From: Bacillota bacterium
Lineage (GTDB): Bacteria; Bacillota; Sulfobacillia; JAJYWN01; JAJZPE01
DNA: 64,000 nucleotides
NCBI GenBank assembly: GCA_021787335.1
Contig: JAJYMC010000041.1
Span: 1 to 64,000, forward strand
Reading direction: 5' to 3'
Made by a program: the position numbers and the translations under genes. The first letter of the stretch is position 1; the number at the start of each line of letters is the position of its first letter. Under the pieces are notes generated by a model that was not told where the DNA came from, made no database searches, and saw only the letters and a list, made by a program, of their open reading frames with translations. Shown here in pieces: positions 8,500-16,326 of the stretch.

Positions 8500-10250
8500 G
8501 TCAATCCCCCTTCCCTGGTCCGCCCGGCGAACAGCCACGACCCGGGCCCTTCCTTGGTGATGGCCGTCGTCGGCCGGCCGAGCTCCTCGGCCAGGATGGC
8601 CGCCACCCGCGGCCCGCAGAACCCGCCCTGACAACGGCCCATGCCGGCGCGGGTCCGCCGCTTGACGGCGTCGACCGTCGTCGCCGGGACGAGGCCGCGG
8701 ATGGCCGCCCGCACCTCGGCCTCGCTGACCGTCTCGCAGCGGCAGACGATCCGGCCGTAGGCCGGGTCCCGCTCGACCAGCTCAGCCAGGGCCCCCTGGG
8801 GCAGCCCGGCGACGTGCGGCGGCTCTGTCCGGCGCGGCTGCCAGCCGTCCCGCTCGATGAGCAGGATACCTTCGGCCCGCAGGAGGTCGAGGACCATCTC
8901 GGCCACGGCCGGGGCCGAGGCCAGGCCGGGCGACTGGATGCCGGCCACGTGGATGAGCCCGCCGGCCCGGCGCGACGGGGCGATGTGGAAGTCTTCCTTA
9001 TAGGTCGCCGCACGGAGGCCGGCGAAGGCGGCGATGACGGCGTTCCGCGGGAACTCCGGCAGAAGCCCGCTGAACTTGTCGACCACCTGCCCGACGGCCT
9101 CGGTGGTGACGGCCGTGTCCTCGCGGTCGGGGACCTCCTCAGCGTCGGGGCCCCACTCCATGTTGCCGTCGACGGTGAACATGGCCCCGCCGCCCTTGCT
9201 ATGCTTGGGCATGCCGAGGCCGAACCAGCCGACCGACGCCCCCGCCGGGCCGCTCTCCTGATGGTCGAAGATGACCAGGGCTCCGCGTCGCGGATGGATG
9301 GTGAACTCCTGGTGGCCGGTCATCGCCGAGACGCGGTCGGCGTAGATGCCGGCGGCGCTGATGACCCAGCGGGCGGCGATCGGGCCGCGGTTGGTACGGA
9401 CCCCGGTCACCCGGCCGCCCTCCACGTCGAGGCCGACGACCGCCGTCTCGAGGAACAGCCTGACCCCGTTGGCCACGGCGTTCTCGGCGTAGGCCAGGGT
9501 CAGCTTGTAGGGCGAGGTCATCCCGGCCGTCGGGCAGAAGAAGGCGCCCGTCGCCCGCGGCGTCGCCCCGGGCACGCGGCGCAGCAGCTCCTCGCGGTCG
9601 AGGACCTCCACCCCGGGGACGCCGTTGACGTCGCCGCGCGCCTTGAGGAGCGGCAGGATGGCCGCGTCCTCGGGGGTCAGGGTCAGGCCGTAGAACCCGT
9701 CGCGGGTGAAGGGGACGTCGAGCTCGCGGCAGACCCCTTCGAAGAGGGCGTTGCCGCGGACGTTGAGGATGGCCTTGAGCGAGCCGGGCTCGGGGTCGAT
9801 GCCCGGGTGGACCATCCCGTTGTTGGCCTTACTGGCCCCGCAGGCCACGTCGGACGAGCGTTCCAGGACGACCACGGTCAGGCGATAGCGCGACAGCTCG
9901 CGGGCGATGGCCGCGCCGATGACCCCGGCCCCGATGACGACCACGTCGGCCTGGGCCACCCAGCCAGGCAGGGGTGGCCCCGGCGCCGGCCAGGCCGCTT
10001 CGAGGACGGGGGGCGGGACGCGGGCCGCGCGGATGGCGTTGACCACCTCGCGGACCCCGCGGCGCTCGGCGGCCAGGTAGCCGGCGGCGACGACCTCGTC
10101 CCACGTCTCGACCTCGCCGACGACGGTGACCACGCCGTCGTCGACGGCCGCCCGGAGGCGATACCGCGACAGCTCGGGTGACGCGTCGAGGTCGGCCTGG
10201 ACCTCCAGGCGCAGGGCCTCGTCGGCGGCGCGGCTGGGGTCGGTGGCCAT
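8496..10250 (-). CDS. GlpA-like FAD dehydrogenase with N-terminal BON domain and C-terminal [2Fe-2S] domain
   Basis: Residues 1-75 form a BON-like domain (LRLEVQADLDASPELS, VTVVGEVETWDEVVAA, VVNAIRAA). From about residue 100 comes an FAD-dependent glycerol-3-phosphate dehydrogenase/DAO fold (VVIGAGVIGAAIARELSRY, GASKANNGMVHPG), and the C-terminus is a BFD-like [2Fe-2S] domain (VCRCETVSEAEV, GRCQGGFC). The substrate is probably glycerol-3-phosphate or a related 2-hydroxy compound, oxidised in the cytoplasm. The ATG at 10250 overlaps the preceding stop as TGATG; a GTG one codon earlier is the alternative. The 584-residue length is explained by the extra BON domain, which is normally found on periplasmic or membrane-associated proteins and is odd here. 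Confidence 0.85.
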   Translation of the reverse strand: MATDPSRAADEALRLEVQADLDASPELSRYRLRAAVDDGVVTVVGEVETWDEVVAAGYLAAERRGVREVVNAIRAARVPPPVLEAAWPAPGPPLPGWVAQADVVVIGAGVIGAAIARELSRYRLTVVVLERSSDVACGASKANNGMVHPGIDPEPGSLKAILNVRGNALFEGVCRELDVPFTRDGFYGLTLTPEDAAILPLLKARGDVNGVPGVEVLDREELLRRVPGATPRATGAFFCPTAGMTSPYKLTLAYAENAVANGVRLFLETAVVGLDVEGGRVTGVRTNRGPIAARWVISAAGIYADRVSAMTGHQEFTIHPRRGALVIFDHQESGPAGASVGWFGLGMPKHSKGGGAMFTVDGNMEWGPDAEEVPDREDTAVTTEAVGQVVDKFSGLLPEFPRNAVIAAFAGLRAATYKEDFHIAPSRRAGGLIHVAGIQSPGLASAPAVAEMVLDLLRAEGILLIERDGWQPRRTEPPHVAGLPQGALAELVERDPAYGRIVCRCETVSEAEVRAAIRGLVPATTVDAVKRRTRAGMGRCQGGFCGPRVAAILAEELGRPTTAITKEGPGSWLFAGRTREGGLT

Positions 10251-13027
10251 CACCGCGCCCCCCTTCCAGCCGCGCGGTCAAGGAGTTCGGTGAAGTCGAG
10301 GGCGCCGAGGCGCTCCTCGCAGAAGGGGCAGGCGGTGACGATGGTGACATCGGCGTTCGCGACTCCGGCAGTCCGCGGTCTGTCAGTCCGCGCCGCCCGG
10401 AGCAGTTCCTCCTGGCGGCCGGCGGCCACTCGGCGGGATCCGTCCGGCGAGACACGGTCGTAGAAGAGCCCTCCGCCGCAGCAGTGAGTGGCCCGCCCGG
10501 CGCTCCCCTCCGGTTCGGCGACCTCATAGCCGGCCCGCCGGAGGAGGTCGGCCGGGAGGCCGTCCTGTCCGAGTTCGCGGGCCAGCACGCAGGGGGCGTG
10601 ATAGACCAGACGGCCGCGGGACTTGGGCGGGGCGGATCCTTGGTCTGTCCTTCCGCCCTCGCCCGCCCGTTCCGCCAGAAAAGCGGCCAGGGTCAGGACC
10701 GGGAGGCCGAGATCCATTCCTCGCTCTGGGTAACGCCGCCCTAGGGCGATGGCGCATTCCGGGCAGCCCGTGACGATGGCCTTCGCGCCTGTGGCCTTGG
10801 CCGCCTTCCCAATCACGTCCTGGACCCGCCGCGCGTCCGCCGCCGCCAGGTCCGGGCGGCCGGCCGCCATGTGGGCGTGGCCGCAGCAGAGGTCGGGCGG
10901 GCCGATGAGTTGCCAGGGCGCGCCCGACCGCGCCAGGAGGTTCAGAGAAGCTTGGGCCGCCTGCGGCCGCAGCCGCAGGGTCGAGCAGCCCGGGAAGAAG
11001 AGGACGGGCCCGTCGGCGGAGGCCTCAGTCTCATCGACAGCCGAGGCCACCCGCGCCGTCAGGGCCGCGGCCGCCGCGGTCAGCTCCCCGGCCACCGCCG
11101 CCGTCTCCTCACCGTATGGGTTGCCCCGGGTGCTTTCGCGTCCTAAATCAGCGAGCCCGGCCGGCAGGGAGCCCTTCGCGGCCGCGGGCGCCCGGAGGAT
11201 GGCGAGGTTGTCGGGCAGGCTGAACCCGTGGAACCGGCAGAGTTCGGCGCAGGCCCGGCAACCCAGGCAGGAGGCCAGGAGCTCGGCGGCCTCGGCGCTC
11301 CAGCCCAGCCGGCCCGTGGCCAGGAGATAGGCCAGCCGGGCCTTGCCCGAGGGGGTCACCCCCTCCCGCGGGTCCACGCGGGTGGCCGGACAGTCGAAGC
11401 GGCAGATGTTCGGACAGATGGCGCAGTCGGTCACGCCCTTGAGGTCGAACCCCTCGGTGGCGTCCAGCTGGGCGCCCGGCGCGGGGCCGCTCCCTTCGGG
11501 CGGAATGGCCGCGGTCGCGGCCGCGGTCGAGGTCGAGGTCGCGGTCGAGGGTTCCGCCGGCGCGCCGCCCAGCCCCATCTTCCCCGGGTTGAGGATGCCC
11601 TTGGGGTCGGCCACCGCCTTCAACCCGCGCAGCCATTCGTACGCCGGCCCGAGCTCCCGTGGTAGGTACGGGGCCCGCACGAGCCCGACCCCGTGGTGAT
11701 GGCTGATCGTCCCGCCGTTCTCGCCGCAGGCCTTCATGGCCGCGTCCCAGATGGCACGGTAATAAGCCTCGTGCTCGCCCGGTCCGGGCATCGCGGCCAC
11801 CGTCAGGTACAGGCAGACGCCCTCGGGATAGGCGTGGGACCAGTGGCCGGAGACGAGCATGGTCCCGGGGACGGCCTCGATGCCCTTCTTGGCCGCCGCG
11901 TAGAGGGCCGTCGCGTCCCGCCACAGGCTGGCCACCTCGATGGTCTCGAAGAGGCCGCCGCCCCTGATCAGGTAGGAGCTGAGGCTGACGTCGAAGCGCG
12001 TCTTCAGCCAGTGCTCGACCGGCCCCCAGCCGGTCGGCGTGTAGCCCGCGGCCCCCGCGGCCCCGTCGAAGGCCGCCGCCTCCAGTTCGGCCAGCTCACG
12101 GTCTCCCTCGCACAGGACGACCAGCATCGGGTGGCCGGCCACCTCGGGGACATCGGCGAAGTGCCGGGCCGCCTCGGTCTCGTCGTAGAGCCGGACGACC
12201 GCCGGCCGCAACCCCCGCCGCAGCACGCCGCGGATGAGGTCCAGCCCGCGCGCCACGTCGGGGACGACATACGAGCGTCCGACCCTGGCCTCGGGCACCG
12301 GCCAGACGCGGATGGTCGCCGCCGTCACCACCCCGAGCGTCCCCTCGCTGCCCAGGAGGAGCTGATCCAGGCGCGGCCCCGTCGAGGCCCGGGGCACGGC
12401 CTTCGAACGCCAGATCTCGCCTGAGGGGAGCACGGCCTCGAGCCCGACGACGATGTCCTCGATCTTTCCGTAGCGCGTGGAGAACTGGCCCGCGGCCCGG
12501 CAGGCGATCCAGCCGCCGAGGGTCGACGCGTACATCGATTGCGGCACGTGGCCGCAGGTGAACCCGGCCCGGTTCAGCTCTTCCTCGAGGACCTGCCCGA
12601 TGATCCCGGCCTCGACCTCGGCCACCAGCGAGTCCGGGTCCAGGCGGCGGATGCGGTTCAGCTTCTTCAGGTCGAGAGCGATCCCTCCGGCCACGGGCAC
12701 GGCCCCGCCCATCACCCCCGAGCCCGCCCCGTAGGGCGTCACCGGGACGCCGCGTTCGCCCGCCAGGCGGAGGACCGCCGCCACCTCCTCGGGCGATTCG
12801 GGCCAGACGACGGCCTCTGGCAACGCGGCCAGCCGCCCCTTGACGAACCAGGCCGCGGCGAGCGGCCAGAAATCGCGGGCATAGGCGACGCGTCCGGCCT
12901 CGCTGACGTCGACATCCCCGGGGCCCACCAGACGGGCCAGCGCGTCGACCAGTTCCACAGGAAGAGGGTCCCCCGCGCGGCCCTCCGGCCGCCGGTGACC
13001 CTCGTACGCCAATTCATACCGGCTCAA
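10250..13027 (-). CDS. FAD-linked oxidase (alkyl-DHAP synthase-like) fused to Fe-S and CCG domains
   Basis: A 925-residue fusion. Residues 40-490 are a PCMH-type FAD-binding oxidase: PEAVVWPESPEEVAAVLRLA, PYGAGSGVMGG, then FTCGHVPQSMYASTLGGW and RYGKIEDIVVGLEAVLP, which are close to alkyl-dihydroxyacetone-phosphate synthases, and HHHGVG near residue 460. Residues 525-620 carry two Fe-S cysteine clusters (CAICPNICRFDC, CLGCRACAELC). The rest has two CCG domains (CCGHAHM with CPECA, CCGGGLF with CPFCEERLG) as in GlpC, GlcF and heterodisulfide reductase D. It should oxidise a 2-hydroxy acid or glycerol ether and pass electrons through the clusters. The TTG at 13027 is preferred because AGGAGGGG precedes it; an upstream GTG at 13093 lacks a ribosome site. 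First enzyme gene after the GntR regulator. Confidence 0.85.
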   Translation of the reverse strand: MSRYELAYEGHRRPEGRAGDPLPVELVDALARLVGPGDVDVSEAGRVAYARDFWPLAAAWFVKGRLAALPEAVVWPESPEEVAAVLRLAGERGVPVTPYGAGSGVMGGAVPVAGGIALDLKKLNRIRRLDPDSLVAEVEAGIIGQVLEEELNRAGFTCGHVPQSMYASTLGGWIACRAAGQFSTRYGKIEDIVVGLEAVLPSGEIWRSKAVPRASTGPRLDQLLLGSEGTLGVVTAATIRVWPVPEARVGRSYVVPDVARGLDLIRGVLRRGLRPAVVRLYDETEAARHFADVPEVAGHPMLVVLCEGDRELAELEAAAFDGAAGAAGYTPTGWGPVEHWLKTRFDVSLSSYLIRGGGLFETIEVASLWRDATALYAAAKKGIEAVPGTMLVSGHWSHAYPEGVCLYLTVAAMPGPGEHEAYYRAIWDAAMKACGENGGTISHHHGVGLVRAPYLPRELGPAYEWLRGLKAVADPKGILNPGKMGLGGAPAEPSTATSTSTAAATAAIPPEGSGPAPGAQLDATEGFDLKGVTDCAICPNICRFDCPATRVDPREGVTPSGKARLAYLLATGRLGWSAEAAELLASCLGCRACAELCRFHGFSLPDNLAILRAPAAAKGSLPAGLADLGRESTRGNPYGEETAAVAGELTAAAAALTARVASAVDETEASADGPVLFFPGCSTLRLRPQAAQASLNLLARSGAPWQLIGPPDLCCGHAHMAAGRPDLAAADARRVQDVIGKAAKATGAKAIVTGCPECAIALGRRYPERGMDLGLPVLTLAAFLAERAGEGGRTDQGSAPPKSRGRLVYHAPCVLARELGQDGLPADLLRRAGYEVAEPEGSAGRATHCCGGGLFYDRVSPDGSRRVAAGRQEELLRAARTDRPRTAGVANADVTIVTACPFCEERLGALDFTELLDRAAGRGAR

Positions 13028-13100
13028 CGCAACCCCTCCTCGGCCGTCCCGGTGATGGTCGTCCCCGGCGCGCGGCCCCAGCGCGCCGCCCACGGCAGCG

Positions 13101-13826
13101 TTACCGCCGGGTCAATTCCGCCTTGACCTGATAAAGATCCCCACGATAGACGAAGTGCATCGTCTCGAGCGGCTTCCCGTCCTGGATGAAGCTCAACCGG
13201 TCGATGACCAGGACCGGGGAACCTCGGCGGATGCCGAGGAGCTCGGCCTCGCGGCCGCTGGCCAGACCGGGCTGCACCGTCTGCTGGACGCGGGTTATCC
13301 GAAGTTCATGGACGTGGACCAGGCGGTGATAGAGCGACCCGGTCAGGTCCTCCTTCTCGAGCCCGGGGACCATCTCGTAGTTGAGATGGGCCAGCTCCAG
13401 CGCGATGGGCACGCCGTCGCCGAAGCGTAGCCGCTCGAGCCGCAGGGCCTTGTCGTTGTCCTTGAGCTGCAACTGTTCCCGGATGTCCGCCGGCGCGTTC
13501 ATCACCCAGGTCCCGAGGACGCGGGCGCTGGGCGTCACCCCGCGGGCGGTCATCTCGGCGGTGAAGCTGATGAGGGCCTCGATGTCGTCCTCCTGGCGCG
13601 GCCGCGAGACGAACGTCCCCTTGCCCTGCTTCCGGTAGAGCAGCCCCTGGTTGACCAGCTCCTGGAGGGCCTGCCGGACGGTCGCCCGCCCGACCCGGTA
13701 CTGCTCCATCAGTTCGGACTCGGTGGGCACCTGCGAGCCGACCTTCCACTCCCCGTTCTCGATCTGCCCCCGTAGGGCATCGCGGAGTTGGACATAAAGT
13801 GGCAGACGGCTGTATGGATCGAGCAT
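13101..13826 (-). CDS. GntR/HutC-family transcriptional regulator
   Basis: 241 residues: N-terminal winged helix (LPLYVQLRDALRGQIENG, SELMEQYRVGRATVRQAL, YRKQGKGTFVS) and a C-terminal UTRA ligand domain (RLRFGDGVPIALELAHLNYEMVPGLE, VLVIDRLSFIQDGKPLE). This HutC-like subgroup usually binds a small sugar-phosphate or acid effector and represses the adjacent operon. It lies 73 bases upstream of the FAD oxidase gene on the same strand and probably heads the transcript. A half-palindromic TTGTCCG site upstream is a plausible operator. Confidence 0.9.
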   Translation of the reverse strand: MLDPYSRLPLYVQLRDALRGQIENGEWKVGSQVPTESELMEQYRVGRATVRQALQELVNQGLLYRKQGKGTFVSRPRQEDDIEALISFTAEMTARGVTPSARVLGTWVMNAPADIREQLQLKDNDKALRLERLRFGDGVPIALELAHLNYEMVPGLEKEDLTGSLYHRLVHVHELRITRVQQTVQPGLASGREAELLGIRRGSPVLVIDRLSFIQDGKPLETMHFVYRGDLYQVKAELTRR

Positions 13827-13890
13827 CTCTTCCGCCCCCCCCCACGCCCACTGGCGCCCGGCCTCACCGGCGGCTCGGCCGGGTCACTCA

Positions 13891-13910
13891 TTGTCCGGTT
13901 GTCCGAACAA
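13891..13910. promoter_or_regulatory. probable GntR operator
   Basis: TTGTCCGG and TTGTCCGA lie in tandem nine bases apart and end in a near-palindrome TTGTCCGAACAA (13899-13910). The site is 65-85 bases upstream of the GntR start in an AT-richer stretch shared with the divergent gene at 14090. Autoregulation is inferred from position and symmetry only. Confidence 0.45.
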
Positions 13911-14089
13911 TTTCTCTGACACCATCTTACAACGTCTCCCCCCTCCCCCACAAGGGGAAACCGTCGGACAAGTGGCGACCCCATTCGGCGAGGTTCGACG
14001 GCGGGATGGGCCGCCGTTCATCGGAAGGTGAACCGCGGGGCCTTCGCGAATCTTCCTCACGACAATCACCCGATAGGAGATGAAGTGGC

Positions 14090-14872
14090 ATGGCCCAGTT
14101 AGGCATCCACGGGATCGTCGGGCTTTACGGCGGGAAGGTGGCCGGCTCTTCGGCCGCGGCCGCGGCCGCGGCCGCTCCGGCCGAGACCCTCAGGTCGAAG
14201 AAGGACTTCGCCTTCGGTTACGTCCTTGGCAACCTCCTGCCGGACACGGACTTCTTCCTTCTTGTCTTCGCGTACCTGGTGGCCCCGAAAGCGGCCGTCA
14301 CCCTGCACCGCTCGTTCAGCCACAGCCTCATCACCATCAGCATCCTCACCGCCATCCTGGCCCTCGCCCGCGGCAGGGCCGGCCGCCCGCTGGCCTGGGG
14401 CATCGGCCTGGGCATGCTCACCCACGCCGTCCTCGACTTCTTCGTCTGGTTCAGCGCCGTCAACTTCCTGTGGCCCCTTGGCTACCTGGGGATTCCCAGC
14501 ACGGTGAACCTGTGGGCCAACTTCCAGACCCCGCCCCTCCTGTCGAACCTCCTCGGGGCAGCCGATTATCTGGCCTTCGCCCTCTATTTCCTGCTCCTGC
14601 GCTCAGCCGCCAAGCGCACCGGCGCCTCGACCCAGTGGCTCCCGCGGCTGAACTTCTTCATCAACCTGAACTGGGTCCTGACCGTGGTCTATGGGGCCCT
14701 GTCCTTCTTCCTCAACGGCACCATCTTCAACATCGTCCACTACGCCGTCTTCACGCTGGTCATGCTGCCCATCGTCCTGTGGACGACCTTCAAGTTCCGT
14801 CCGGCCATCGAAGCCTTCGCCACGGCCCCGGCCACGCCCCCGGCGGCCAAGGGCGCCGGGACGCCGGCCTGA
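14090..14872 (+). CDS. DUF457/YdjM-type membrane protein, putative metal-dependent hydrolase
   Basis: A 260-residue polytopic protein. GYVLGNLLPDTDFF, LHRSFSHSLITI and GMLTHAVLDFF give the Asp/His pattern of the DUF457 (YdjM, LexA-regulated membrane hydrolase) family, distributed over four to six hydrophobic helices. Residues 20-30 are a run of eight alanines from a GCGGCC repeat. GGAGATG precedes the start. The C-terminus is an Ala/Pro-rich tail. Its substrate is unknown; relatives resemble membrane-bound phospholipase C-like proteins. The gene is divergent from the GntR regulator. Confidence 0.75.
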   Translation: MAQLGIHGIVGLYGGKVAGSSAAAAAAAAPAETLRSKKDFAFGYVLGNLLPDTDFFLLVFAYLVAPKAAVTLHRSFSHSLITISILTAILALARGRAGRPLAWGIGLGMLTHAVLDFFVWFSAVNFLWPLGYLGIPSTVNLWANFQTPPLLSNLLGAADYLAFALYFLLLRSAAKRTGASTQWLPRLNFFINLNWVLTVVYGALSFFLNGTIFNIVHYAVFTLVMLPIVLWTTFKFRPAIEAFATAPATPPAAKGAGTPA

Positions 14873-14900
14873 GACTTCAACTGCCGGCCTGAGACTTCAA
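14863..14900. repeat. tandem duplication across a stop codon
   Basis: GCCGGCCTGAGACTTCAA occurs at 14863-14880 and again at 14883-14900, so the last codons and the TGA of the DUF457 gene are duplicated with a 20-base period. A recent slippage or repair event is the likely cause. Confidence 0.85.
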
Positions 14901-14920
14901 TTCATAGAGAAGACGCCAAA

Positions 14921-14946
14921 GAGGCCCTCCACCGCCGGAGGGCCTC
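14921..14946. terminator. bidirectional intrinsic terminator
   Basis: Ten-base arms GAGGCCCTCC and GGAGGGCCTC with a six-base loop, followed by short T-rich sequence on both strands, between two convergent genes. Confidence 0.8.
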
Positions 14947-14994
14947 ATCATTATTCGTGCCGGGCCTTGCCTGGTCCAACCCGTCGACTGGACC

Positions 14995-16326
14995 TCACCC
15001 CACCCGCCGGTAGATCAGGCGCACGGCTTGGCCGGTGAGGAGTTGCGTCACCGTGGCCGCGCGGGCGAGCAGGATGGGCAGGGCGGTCGAGGCCAACAGG
15101 ACGGCCACCCCGCCGAGCCCGGCGGCGATCAGGTCGCCGGGGCGTACGGTATAACCGAAAACTGAGGACATGGCCGGCGAGGCCAGGCCGCCGAAGACCG
15201 CCCCGGCCGCGCCGACGATGAGGACCTCCGCCGCCAGGAGCTTGGAGATGGCGCCGCCGCCGAGGCCGACGGTCTTGAGGATGGCCAGTTCGCGCCGCCG
15301 GTCGAGGAAGGACAGGAGCATCGTCCCCATGGCCCCCGCGCCGACGAACAGGCAGACCAGGATGGTGACCACGGCCGCCGGGAAGGTCACGTCCATCCCG
15401 ACGATGTCGCCGGCCAGGGCGGCCGCGCTCGACCGGCTGGTCATCTCGACGACCGGATAACGCCGGCCAGTGTGGAAGTTGCCTTTGTCGTCCCACCAGG
15501 GTCCCTCGGTGAGCCAGGCCCGCAGCCGCTCGACCCCCGCGTCCCCGCCGATGTCGAAGAACAGGAGGTTCGGTGGGGTATCCTCGAGGCCGGCTGTTCG
15601 TCCGCTTATCCGGGTCACCTGCGGGTCGGACGGCCGCAGGTGGAGGACGGGCTGGTCGAGGTAGTCCAGCTTCGGCCGGAAGGTCCCTACCAGGGTAAAG
15701 CGCTCGGTGGTCGCCTTCCCCAGGTAGTCCAGGTAGTTGCCGGTGAAGGGGGCAACCGACCCAGACAGCAGGTAGCGGAACTCGATGACGCCCCCGATGG
15801 GCCGCCCGGCCGCCAGGGACTCCGGCAGGGCCATCTCGCCGCGGGCCGCCGGCAGGCGTCCGGCGACCAGTTCGACCGCCCCGGCCAGGAACCGGCTGCC
15901 CGGCACGAACGACAGGGTCGGCCTCACTCCCCAGGGGGTGAAGGCCTGAACTCGCCGGACAGGCTCGTAGTGTCTGACCCCCGGCGCGCTGGCCAGGGCC
16001 GCGAACTCCGGCCCGCCGGCCGGGTCGGTCGGGCAGGCGATGATGTGCTCACCCGGGACCTCCAGTTGCGACGGGGGGACGTCGACGTTGCGGGGGTCGG
16101 TCGTGTAAGGGACCCAGTGGTGCAGGACCTGCACCTCGACCACCAGGTCCGCGGGCAGCGCGGTCGGCCTGGTCGTGACGACCAGGTCCCGGCCGGCGGC
16201 GGCGAAGAACGGGTGGACGATGGCGAAGATGGTCACGCCCGCCCCGAGCAGCGCGGCCATCAGCGCGTATCTCCCCGACCACCGCCGGACGCTGGCCCAG
16301 GCGGCCGACCACAGCTCGCCGCTCAT
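14995..16326 (-). CDS. FtsX/MacB-type ABC transporter permease, second subunit
   Basis: 443 residues with one N-terminal hydrophobic helix (YALMAALLGAGVTIFAIV), a large extracytoplasmic domain (about residues 45-310) and three C-terminal helices around DRRRELAILKTVGLGGGAISKLL, the conserved loop of FtsX-like permeases. The ATG at 16326 is chosen because its ATGA overlaps the upstream stop by four bases. Such subunits normally work with an MJ0796-like ATPase to move lipids, peptides or envelope proteins, but no ATPase gene lies in this transcription unit. Confidence 0.85.
   Translation of the reverse strand: MSGELWSAAWASVRRWSGRYALMAALLGAGVTIFAIVHPFFAAAGRDLVVTTRPTALPADLVVEVQVLHHWVPYTTDPRNVDVPPSQLEVPGEHIIACPTDPAGGPEFAALASAPGVRHYEPVRRVQAFTPWGVRPTLSFVPGSRFLAGAVELVAGRLPAARGEMALPESLAAGRPIGGVIEFRYLLSGSVAPFTGNYLDYLGKATTERFTLVGTFRPKLDYLDQPVLHLRPSDPQVTRISGRTAGLEDTPPNLLFFDIGGDAGVERLRAWLTEGPWWDDKGNFHTGRRYPVVEMTSRSSAAALAGDIVGMDVTFPAAVVTILVCLFVGAGAMGTMLLSFLDRRRELAILKTVGLGGGAISKLLAAEVLIVGAAGAVFGGLASPAMSSVFGYTVRPGDLIAAGLGGVAVLLASTALPILLARAATVTQLLTGQAVRLIYRRVG

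Noticed and set aside
14154-14178. GGCCGC run as a regulatory repeat
   Set aside because: It is inside the coding frame and simply encodes an alanine run at the N-terminus of the DUF457 protein.
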